A DNA stretch of 48,522 nucleotides from assembly GCA_913776965.1 (NCBI GenBank), contig CAJYQL010000016.1:1-48522 (forward strand), written 5' to 3'. This document shows, one piece after another, positions 38,664 to 45,563 of this stretch (position 1 is its first letter; every line of letters begins with the position of its first letter). The DNA comes from an uncultured Xylophilus sp. Its GTDB lineage: Bacteria; Pseudomonadota; Gammaproteobacteria; Burkholderiales; Burkholderiaceae_C. Under the pieces are notes generated by a model. It did not search any database and was not told the origin of the DNA. It saw only the letters and a list, made by a program, of their open reading frames with translations. Position numbers and translations under genes: made by a program.

Positions 38664-39185
38664 ATGGCTAAGTTTCAACCCAAAGTGCAGACCGAAGGCC
38701 AGGACGACGGTCTGCGCGAGAAGATGATCGCGGTCAACCGCGTGACCAAGGTCGTCAAGGGCGGCCGGATCCTCGGTTTCGCCGCACTCACCGTGGTCGG
38801 CGACGGCGATGGTCGCGTCGGTTTCGGCAAGGGCAAGTCCAAGGAAGTGCCGGCTGCCGTCCAGAAGGCGATGGAGGAAGCCCGTCGCAACCTGAAGAAG
38901 GTGTCGCTGAAGAACGGCACGCTGCACCATCAGGTGACGGGTCACCACGGCGCTGCCAACGTGTTCCTGGCGCCGGCTCCCAAGGGTACCGGCATCATCG
39001 CCGGCGGCCCGATGCGCGCCGTGTTCGAAGTGCTGGGCATCACCGACGTCGTCGCCAAGAGCCACGGCTCGTCCAATCCCTACAACATGGTCCGTGCGAC
39101 CTTCGATGCGCTCGTCAAGTCGACGACGCCTTCCGAAGTGGCAACCAAGCGCGGCAAGTCGGTCGAAGACATCTTCGCCGCCTGA
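38664..39185 (+). CDS. rpsE: 30S ribosomal protein S5
   Basis: 173 aa. The S5 signature [20 protein letters not shown] and [20 protein letters not shown] are present. Contributes to decoding accuracy and mRNA unwinding at the entry site. 18 nt after rplR. Confidence 0.98.
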   Translation: MAKFQPKVQTEGQDDGLREKMIAVNRVTKVVKGGRILGFAALTVVGDGDGRVGFGKGKSKEVPAAVQKAMEEARRNLKKVSLKNGTLHHQVTGHHGAANVFLAPAPKGTGIIAGGPMRAVFEVLGITDVVAKSHGSSNPYNMVRATFDALVKSTTPSEVATKRGKSVEDIFAA

Positions 39186-39199
39186 CCGGAGTAATTCAC

Positions 39200-39382
39200 A
39201 TGACGACGCAACAAACCGTCAAGGTGCAACTGGTGCGCAGCCCCATCGGCACCAAGGAATCGCATCGCGCCACCGTTCGCGGCCTGGGCCTGCGCAAGCT
39301 CAACAGCGTGAGCGAACTGCAGGACAGCCCCGAAGTGCGCGGCATGATCAACAAGATCAGCTATCTGGTCAAAGTACTCTGA
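39200..39382 (+). CDS. rpmD: 50S ribosomal protein L30
   Basis: 60 aa. [19 protein letters not shown] followed by [11 protein letters not shown], the bacterial short L30. GGAGT ribosome site; 14 nt after rpsE. Confidence 0.97.
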   Translation: MTTQQTVKVQLVRSPIGTKESHRATVRGLGLRKLNSVSELQDSPEVRGMINKISYLVKVL

Positions 39383-39395
39383 TACGAGGCAGGAC

Positions 39396-39827
39396 ATGGA
39401 ACTCAATGGCATCAAGCCGGCCGAAGGCGCCAAGCACGCGAAGCGTCGCGTCGGCCGCGGCATCGGCTCCGGCCTGGGCAAGACCGCCGGTCGCGGTCAC
39501 AAGGGTCAGAAGTCGCGTTCGGGCGGCTACCACAAGGTCGGCTTCGAAGGCGGTCAAATGCCGCTGCAGCGTCGCCTGCCGAAGCGCGGTTTCAAGTCGC
39601 AGACGCTCAAGTTCAACGCCGAGGTGACCCTGGGTGCGCTGGAGCAGCTCGGCCTGGGCGAAGTGGACGTGTTGGCACTGAAGCAGGCAGGCCTCGTCGG
39701 CCAGCTGGCCAAGGTCGTCAAGGTCATCAAGTCGGGCGAGCTGACCAAGTCGGTCAAGCTGACCGGCGTGGGCGCGACCGCCGGTGCCAAGGCTGCGATC
39801 GAAGCAGCCGGCGGCAGCGTGGCCTGA
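39396..39827 (+). CDS. rplO: 50S ribosomal protein L15
   Basis: 143 aa. The Gly/Arg/Lys-rich N-terminus ([20 protein letters not shown]) penetrates the subunit, followed by [19 protein letters not shown] late assembly protein. Followed by secY after 45 nt. Confidence 0.98.
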   Translation: MELNGIKPAEGAKHAKRRVGRGIGSGLGKTAGRGHKGQKSRSGGYHKVGFEGGQMPLQRRLPKRGFKSQTLKFNAEVTLGALEQLGLGEVDVLALKQAGLVGQLAKVVKVIKSGELTKSVKLTGVGATAGAKAAIEAAGGSVA

Positions 39828-39872
39828 CCCGCTTGACGCAACTTCCGAAGCAAACGATCCGAAAGCACCGCA

Positions 39873-41192
39873 GTGGCAACCAGCGCAGCAACCTTGGCTA
39901 AGACCGGCAAGTTCGGCGACCTGCGTCGTCGGCTGGTATTCCTGCTGCTCGCGCTGGTGGTCTACCGCATCGGCGCGCACATCCCGGTGCCGGGTATCGA
40001 TCCGGCACAGCTGCAGCAGCTCTTCAACGGGCAGCAGGGCGGCATCCTCAATCTCTTCAACATGTTCTCGGGCGGCGCCCTGTCGCGCTTCACCGTGTTC
40101 GCACTTGGGATCATGCCGTACATCTCGGCGTCGATCATCATGCAGCTGCTCGGCTACGTGCTGCCCAGCTTCGAACAACTGAAGAAGGAAGGCGAGGCGG
40201 GACGTCGCAAGATCACCCAGTACACCCGTTACGGCACGCTGGGCCTGGCGCTCTTCCAGTCGCTCGGCATCGCCGTGGCGCTCGAGAGCTCCGCCGGCCT
40301 AGTGCTGAGCCCGGGCTTCGGCTTCCGTCTCACGGCGGTGGTCAGCCTTACCGCAGGCACGATGTTCCTGATGTGGCTGGGCGAGCAGATCACCGAGCGT
40401 GGTCTGGGCAACGGCATCTCGATCCTGATCTTCGCCGGCATCGCTGCGGGCCTGCCCAATGCGATCGGTGGTCTGCTGGAGCTGGTGCGGACCGGTGCGA
40501 TGAGCGTTCTGGTCGCGATCTTCATCGTGCTGGTGGTCGCTCTCGTTACCTACTTCGTGGTGTTTGTCGAACGCGGTCAGCGCAAGATCCTCGTGAACTA
40601 TGCGCGGCGCCAGGTCGGCAACAAGGTCTACGGCGGACAGTCGTCGCACCTGCCGCTGAAGCTGAACATGGCCGGTGTGATCCCGCCGATCTTCGCGTCG
40701 TCGATCATCCTGCTGCCTGCCACGGTGGTGAACTGGTTCAGCGCGGGCGATTCGATGCGGTGGCTGAAGGACATCTCCGGCGCCCTGACGCCCGGTCAGC
40801 CGATCTACGTGATGTTCTACGCCACGGCGATCGTGTTCTTCTGCTTTTTCTACACCGCGCTGGTGTTCAACAGCCGCGAGACGGCCGACAACCTGAAGAA
40901 GAGCGGTGCGTTCATCCCGGGCATCCGTCCGGGTGACCAGACCGCACGGTACATCGACAAGATCCTGCTGCGCCTGACGCTGGCCGGTGCGGTGTACATC
41001 ACGTTCGTCTGCCTGCTGCCTGAGTTCCTGATCCTGAAGTACAACGTGCCGTTCTACTTCGGTGGTACATCTCTGCTAATCATCGTGGTGGTGACCATGG
41101 ACTTCATGGCCCAGGTACAAAACTACCTGATGTCGCAGCAGTACGAGTCGCTGTTGAAGAAGGCGAATTTCAAGGGTGCCAGCGGCGGTTGA
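39873..41192 (+). CDS. secY: SecYEG translocase subunit SecY
   Basis: 439 aa, ten membrane helices expected. Family features: [20 protein letters not shown] (TM1), the plug-region [60 protein letters not shown] and a C-terminal cytosolic tail. It forms the protein-conducting channel of the inner membrane. GTG start at 39873 with a weak ribosome site (GAAAG). Not followed by infA. Confidence 0.98.
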   Translation: MATSAATLAKTGKFGDLRRRLVFLLLALVVYRIGAHIPVPGIDPAQLQQLFNGQQGGILNLFNMFSGGALSRFTVFALGIMPYISASIIMQLLGYVLPSFEQLKKEGEAGRRKITQYTRYGTLGLALFQSLGIAVALESSAGLVLSPGFGFRLTAVVSLTAGTMFLMWLGEQITERGLGNGISILIFAGIAAGLPNAIGGLLELVRTGAMSVLVAIFIVLVVALVTYFVVFVERGQRKILVNYARRQVGNKVYGGQSSHLPLKLNMAGVIPPIFASSIILLPATVVNWFSAGDSMRWLKDISGALTPGQPIYVMFYATAIVFFCFFYTALVFNSRETADNLKKSGAFIPGIRPGDQTARYIDKILLRLTLAGAVYITFVCLLPEFLILKYNVPFYFGGTSLLIIVVVTMDFMAQVQNYLMSQQYESLLKKANFKGASGG

Positions 41193-41275
41193 TCCGCCTT
41201 GGCGAATGACGATTTGTCCGCAGCCGTCGCACCCGCGATCGAGTCGGACGCATGTAGAGTTTTAGGAGAGTAGCA

Positions 41276-41389
41276 ATGAGAGTCTCGGCTTCGGTCAAGA
41301 AAATCTGCCGTAACTGCAAGATCATCCGCCGCAAGGGTGTCGTGCGCGTGATCTGCACCGACCAGCGCCACAAGCAGCGCCAGGGTTAA
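41276..41389 (+). CDS. rpmJ: 50S ribosomal protein L36, zinc-binding type
   Basis: 37 aa: starts [20 protein letters not shown] and ends [12 protein letters not shown]. The CxxC..C..H zinc set is C11, C14, C27, H32, the C-plus form. TTTTAGGAGAG is a strong ribosome site seven nt upstream. It lies 83 nt after secY and 18 nt before rpsM. Confidence 0.97.
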   Translation: MRVSASVKKICRNCKIIRRKGVVRVICTDQRHKQRQG

Positions 41390-41407
41390 GAGTTTTAGAG
41401 GACGAAC

Positions 41408-41773
41408 ATGGCACGTATCGCTGGCATCAACATTCCGCCGCACAAGCACGCCGAGATCGGTCTGACCGCCATCTTCGGTATCGGTCGCACCCGCGCCCGC
41501 CAGATCTGCGAAGCGAGCGGCATCGCCTACTCCAAGAAGGTCAAGGACCTGACGGACGCCGATCTCGAGAAGATCCGCGACCAGATCGCTCTGTTCACGA
41601 TCGAAGGCGACCTGCGTCGCGAAACGACGATGAACATCAAGCGCCTGATGGACATCGGCTGCTACCGTGGTTTCCGTCACCGCCGCGGCCTGCCGATGCG
41701 CGGTCAGCGCACCCGCACCAACGCCCGTACCCGCAAGGGTCCGCGCAAGGGCGCTGCCGCCCTGAAGAAATAA
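41408..41773 (+). CDS. rpsM: 30S ribosomal protein S13
   Basis: 121 aa. [37 protein letters not shown] and the basic C-terminal [16 protein letters not shown] are canonical. Contacts P-site tRNA and the 50S bridge B1. AGAGGAC ribosome site. Confidence 0.98.
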   Translation: MARIAGINIPPHKHAEIGLTAIFGIGRTRARQICEASGIAYSKKVKDLTDADLEKIRDQIALFTIEGDLRRETTMNIKRLMDIGCYRGFRHRRGLPMRGQRTRTNARTRKGPRKGAAALKK

Positions 41774-41793
41774 ACCGGGACTGAAAGAGAAAC

Positions 41794-42198
41794 ATGGCCA
41801 AGTCTCCCGCCAATAACGCCGCACAGCGCGTCCGCAAGAAGGTCCGGAAGAACGTTTCGGACGGCGTGGCGCACGTGCACGCTTCGTTCAACAACACCAT
41901 CATCACGATCACCGACCGCCAGGGCAACGCTCTGTCGTGGGCTTCGTCCGGTGGCCAGGGCTTCAAGGGTTCGCGCAAGTCGACCCCGTTCGCCGCCCAA
42001 GTCGCATCGGAAGTGGCCGGTCGTGCTGCCATCGAACAGGGCATCAAGAACCTGGACGTCGAGATCAAGGGCCCCGGCCCCGGTCGCGAATCGTCGGTGC
42101 GCGCTCTCGGCGCTCTCGGCATCCGCATCACCTCGATCTCCGACGTGACGCCGGTTCCGCACAACGGCTGCCGCCCGCAGAAGCGCCGCCGCATTTGA
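41794..42198 (+). CDS. rpsK: 30S ribosomal protein S11
   Basis: 134 aa. [20 protein letters not shown] and the signature [20 protein letters not shown] with C-terminal [11 protein letters not shown]. Forms the platform near the E-site. 20 nt after rpsM; followed by a 156-nt spacer with a terminator/promoter-like structure. Confidence 0.98.
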   Translation: MAKSPANNAAQRVRKKVRKNVSDGVAHVHASFNNTIITITDRQGNALSWASSGGQGFKGSRKSTPFAAQVASEVAGRAAIEQGIKNLDVEIKGPGPGRESSVRALGALGIRITSISDVTPVPHNGCRPQKRRRI

Positions 42199-42203
42199 GT
42201 GCC

Positions 42204-42223
42204 GAAGGCCATCGCTGGCCTTC
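42204..42223 (+). terminator. First hairpin after rpsK
   Basis: GAAGGCC-ATCGCT-GGCCTTC, perfect 7-bp stem, six nt after the rpsK stop. No U-tract; it probably works with the next hairpin. Confidence 0.4.
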
Positions 42224-42230
42224 CCCATCG

Positions 42231-42258
42231 GCCTGCGGCTATAATCGCAGGCTTTTTT
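42231..42258 (+). terminator. Intrinsic-terminator-like hairpin with a TATAAT in its loop
   Basis: GCCTGCG-GCTATAAT-CGCAGGC followed by TTTTTT. As RNA it is a good intrinsic terminator after rpsK; as DNA its loop carries a consensus -10 (TATAAT 42240-42245), though the -35 is weak. CATAAT-CGCGGGCTT at the rplN promoter has the same downstream look, so a promoter for rpsD-rpoA-rplQ is possible. Confidence 0.55.
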
Positions 42259-42354
42259 CTCGTTTCATGAAGCCCACTGCCCGTCGCTTTCTCTGCGGCT
42301 GGCTCCCGTGCGCGGAGGCGTCTCCCGTGCGGCAGATTCACCAGGACAACCACC

Positions 42355-42978
42355 GTGGCACGTTACCTCGGCCCCAAGGCCAAACTTTCCCGCCGTGAAG
42401 GCACCGACCTGTTCCTGAAGAGCGCCCGTCGCTCGATCGCGGACAAGGCAAAGTTCGACTCCAAGCCCGGCCAGCACGGCCGCACTTCGGGCCAGCGGAC
42501 CTCCGACTACGGCCTGCAGCTGCGCGAGAAGCAGAAGGTCAAGCGCATGTACGGCGTGCTGGAGAAGCAGTTCCGCCGCTACTTCGAAGAGGCCGACCGC
42601 CGCAAGGGCAACACCGGCGCCAACCTGCTGTCGCTGCTCGAATCGCGCCTGGACAACGTGGTCTACCGCATGGGCTTCGGTTCGACCCGTGCCGAAGCAC
42701 GCCAGCTGGTGTCACACAAGGCCATCACGGTCAACGGCCAGTCGGTGAACATTCCGTCGTACCTCGTGAAGACCGGCGACGTGGTCGCCGTGCGCGAAAA
42801 GTCCAAGAAGCAGAACCGCGTGGTCGAGGCTCTGCAGCTGGCCCAGCAGGTCGGCATTCCGGCCTGGGTCGAAGTGCAGATCGACAAGGCCGAAGGCACC
42901 TTCAAGAAGGTGCCGGATCGCGACGAGTTCGCCGCCGACATCAACGAATCGTTGATCGTCGAGCTCTACTCGCGTTGA
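42355..42978 (+). CDS. rpsD: 30S ribosomal protein S4
   Basis: 207 aa. [20 protein letters not shown] at the N-terminus, and the S4 RNA-binding domain [20 protein letters not shown] with [17 protein letters not shown]. Nucleates 16S assembly and, in E. coli, represses the alpha operon translationally. GTG start 42355; the Shine-Dalgarno is poor. Confidence 0.98.
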   Translation: MARYLGPKAKLSRREGTDLFLKSARRSIADKAKFDSKPGQHGRTSGQRTSDYGLQLREKQKVKRMYGVLEKQFRRYFEEADRRKGNTGANLLSLLESRLDNVVYRMGFGSTRAEARQLVSHKAITVNGQSVNIPSYLVKTGDVVAVREKSKKQNRVVEALQLAQQVGIPAWVEVQIDKAEGTFKKVPDRDEFAADINESLIVELYSR

Positions 42979-42984
42979 TCCCCC

Positions 42985-43005
42985 GGGCGCTCTCCGCGCC
43001 CTTTT
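42985..43005 (+). terminator. Hairpin between rpsD and rpoA
   Basis: GGGCGC-TCTCC-GCGCCC followed by TTTT, six nt after the rpsD stop. Short U-tract suggests partial termination or processing, tuning rpoA relative to rpsD. Confidence 0.5.
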
Positions 43006-43099
43006 CGATTGTCCATTCCCTGGCGTGCGGGGCACCGCACTGCCACGGCTTCGCAGCCTTACCGGTGTAACGAGCTGGGGGTATTGAGAGGAAGTCCGC

Positions 43100-44092
43100 A
43101 TGCAAACCAATCTGCTGAAACCCAAGGCGATCAACGTCGAACAGCTCGGTCTCAACCGCGCCAAGGTGGCGCTGGAGCCGTTCGAGCGCGGCTATGGCCA
43201 CACGCTGGGCAACGCCATCCGGCGCGTGCTGCTGTCGTCCATGGTGGGCTACGCGGCAACCGAAGTCACCATCGCTGGGGTGCTGCACGAGTACTCCTCG
43301 ATCGACGGCGTGCAGGAAGACGTCGTCAACATCCTGCTTAACCTGAAGGGTGTGGTCTTCAAGCTCCACAACCGCGACGAGGTCACCCTGTCGCTGCGCA
43401 AGGACGGCGAAGGCGTGGTCACGGCCAGCGACATCCAGACGCCGCACGACGTCGAGATCATCAATCCCGACCACGTGATCGCACACCTGTCGGCCGGTGG
43501 CAAGCTCGACATGCAGATCAAGGTCGAGAAGGGCCGCGGCTACGTGCCGGGCACGATGCGCCGCTACGCGGACGAAGCGACCAAGTCGATCGGCCGGATC
43601 GTGCTGGACGCCTCCTTCTCGCCGGTCAAGCGCGTGAGCTATACGGTCGAGAGCGCCCGTGTGGAGCAGCGTACCGACCTGGACAAGCTGGTCGTCGAGA
43701 TCGAGACCAACGGTGCGATCTCTGCAGAAGACGCGGTGCGCGCATCCGCCAAGATTCTGGTGGAGCAGCTCGCGGTCTTCGCTCAACTGGAAGGCGGCGA
43801 ACTCGCGGCCTTCGACCAGCCGGCACCGCGCGGCGGCAACACGCCGTTCGACCCGATCCTGCTGCGTCCGGTGGACGAGCTGGAACTGACGGTCCGTTCG
43901 GCGAACTGCCTGAAGGCCGAGAACATCTACTACATCGGCGATCTGATCCAGCGGACCGAGAACGAACTGCTCAAGACGCCGAACCTGGGCCGCAAGTCGC
44001 TCAACGAGATCAAGGAAGTGCTGGCTTCCCGCGGCCTCACGCTCGGCATGAAGCTCGAAAGCTGGCCGCCGGCCGGCCTCGACAAGCGCTGA
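43100..44092 (+). CDS. rpoA: RNA polymerase alpha subunit
   Basis: 330 aa. [23 protein letters not shown] and [18 protein letters not shown] for dimerisation and beta/beta' contact. [23 protein letters not shown] and [20 protein letters not shown], the UP-element/activator-binding helices. GAGAGGAAG lies six nt before ATG 43100. Confidence 0.98.
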   Translation: MQTNLLKPKAINVEQLGLNRAKVALEPFERGYGHTLGNAIRRVLLSSMVGYAATEVTIAGVLHEYSSIDGVQEDVVNILLNLKGVVFKLHNRDEVTLSLRKDGEGVVTASDIQTPHDVEIINPDHVIAHLSAGGKLDMQIKVEKGRGYVPGTMRRYADEATKSIGRIVLDASFSPVKRVSYTVESARVEQRTDLDKLVVEIETNGAISAEDAVRASAKILVEQLAVFAQLEGGELAAFDQPAPRGGNTPFDPILLRPVDELELTVRSANCLKAENIYYIGDLIQRTENELLKTPNLGRKSLNEIKEVLASRGLTLGMKLESWPPAGLDKR

Positions 44093-44173
44093 TTTTTCAT
44101 CGGCCCGCGAGGGCCACGTGCACCGGGCGGTACCTGACACGGCCGCCTGTTTTTATAAAGTAAGGAAAGCACC

Positions 44174-44572
44174 ATGCGTCACGGACACGGACTCCGCAAA
44201 CTCAACCGCACCAGCTCGCACCGCCTCGCGATGCTGCAGAACATGATGAATTCGCTGATCGAGCACGAGGTCATCAAGACCACGGTGCCGAAGGCGAAGG
44301 AACTGCGCCGCGTCATCGAACCGATGATCACGCTGGCCAAGGAAGACACGCTGGCGAACCGCCGTCTGGCGTTCAACCGCCTGCGCGACCGTGACAGCGT
44401 CACCAAGCTGTTCAACGTGCTCGGCCCGCTGTCGAAGGCGCGTCCGGGCGGCTACACCCGCATCCTGAAGATGGGCTTCCGTGTGGGCGACAACGCTCCG
44501 ATGGCGCTCGTCGAGCTGGTCGATCGTCCGGCTGCAGAAGAAAATGCAGCAGACGGCGCCAAGAGCGAATAA
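44174..44572 (+). CDS. rplQ: 50S ribosomal protein L17
   Basis: 132 aa. [20 protein letters not shown] and the signature block [20 protein letters not shown] are canonical. The acidic tail ([13 protein letters not shown]) is typical of beta-proteobacterial L17. AAGGAAAG ribosome site. Last protein gene of the supercluster. Confidence 0.98.
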   Translation: MRHGHGLRKLNRTSSHRLAMLQNMMNSLIEHEVIKTTVPKAKELRRVIEPMITLAKEDTLANRRLAFNRLRDRDSVTKLFNVLGPLSKARPGGYTRILKMGFRVGDNAPMALVELVDRPAAEENAADGAKSE

Positions 44573-44578
44573 TTAGGT

Positions 44579-44584
44579 TATACT
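44579..44584 (+). promoter_or_regulatory. Candidate -10 element of tRNA-fMet
   Basis: TATACT, 11 nt before the tRNA 5' end, at the distance expected for a stable-RNA start. No good -35 is seen, so the tRNA may also be processed from the rplQ transcript. Confidence 0.35.
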
Positions 44585-44595
44585 CAGTGCCTTGC

Positions 44596-44672
<77 letters not shown>

Positions 44673-44693
44673 ATATAAGCGGTATCTGCTCGG

Positions 44694-44724
44694 AAAGCGC
44701 CCCTGGAAACAGGGGCGCTTTTTT
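44694..44724 (+). terminator. Strong intrinsic terminator after tRNA-fMet
   Basis: Stem AAAGCGCCCCTG/CAGGGGCGCTTT with a GAAA tetraloop, merging into TTTTTT. It ends the ribosomal/tRNA transcription unit and separates it from the unknown genes downstream. Confidence 0.9.
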
Positions 44725-44813
44725 GTTTGGATGGTCGCCAGAAGGTCCGCAGATCGGGATGGATTCGACAGCGGGGTCCGCTACAGTCGGAATCTCTGCG
44801 CGCTGCGACCGGC

Positions 44814-45533
44814 ATGTCCAACCCTCCCTCCCTTCTTGCGATTGAGCCGGCCGAAGCCGATGCGCCTCACCAGATCGGAAGGCAGGCGCTTGCGATCCTG
44901 CGTCGCGGGATACGGTCTGTCCGGCTCGGATGGTCGCCACGGGGCGAAGCGACGGCGCCGCCTCTGGAGGGTGCGGAAGACGGCATGATCGGCCGCTCCC
45001 TGTCGTTCTGGCGGGCGGAAGATGCCGAACGGTATCTGCGGGGCTGGCGGGGCGACGTGGTGGCGATGCACCAGCTCCGCAGCGTGCTCGCACGCACGCA
45101 GGGCCGACGCCACCTGCTGTCCTGGAGCGATGACCAGGTACTGCGCGCCCTTGCGGCGCAACTCGCGTCCGGCACGCTCAGTGTGACCGACGCGCGCGCG
45201 GACGCGAGCCCCGCGCGGACCATCGAACTGCCGATCGTCGTCGCTGCGGCGGCCGCTCCGACCGCACCGGTCGCGGTAGCGCACACCGAGCCGGTCATGC
45301 GGCCCAGTGCGATCTCGGCATTGCCGCTGCTGCCGATTCTGGAAGAGGTGCAGATCGAAGGCGCCGACGTGCTGCCCGAAATCCTGCAGTCCCTCGAACA
45401 GGTGGCCTTGACGCTGGACAACATCGATTTGGCGTCGGTCTCGCTGGAGCCCACCCCCTCCGGTGTGCCGGCCATCGCGACGGCGATCGGCGATGCGGGC
45501 AGCGGCATCGCGGCCGCACTCGCCGCGCTCTGA
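44814..45533 (+). CDS. Unrecognised 239-aa protein
   Basis: I do not recognise a family. The N-terminal ~120 residues are compact (ALAILRRGIRSVRLGWSPRG, SLSFWRAEDAERYLRGWRGD) and end in a short helical module, LSWSDDQVLRALAAQLASGT-LSV. Similar 'W/D-D-xVLxxLAxxLAxGxLxV' modules occur in proteins beside secretion-system spikes, but that link is weak. The rest is Ala/Val/Pro-rich, then amphipathic (ILEEVQIEGADVLPEILQSL). No signal peptide. ATG 44814 has no Shine-Dalgarno sequence; TTG 44727 would lie against the terminator. Thirty nt precede the giant coiled-coil gene, so the two are probably one operon. Confidence 0.65.
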   Translation: MSNPPSLLAIEPAEADAPHQIGRQALAILRRGIRSVRLGWSPRGEATAPPLEGAEDGMIGRSLSFWRAEDAERYLRGWRGDVVAMHQLRSVLARTQGRRHLLSWSDDQVLRALAAQLASGTLSVTDARADASPARTIELPIVVAAAAAPTAPVAVAHTEPVMRPSAISALPLLPILEEVQIEGADVLPEILQSLEQVALTLDNIDLASVSLEPTPSGVPAIATAIGDAGSGIAAALAAL

Positions 45534-45563
45534 TCGATCCACACCTCATCCCTCATCCGTCGC

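Noticed and set aside
44727-44813. Upstream TTG start for the 239-aa gene
   Set aside because: It would start in the terminator U-tract with no ribosome site; ATG 44814 is more likely.
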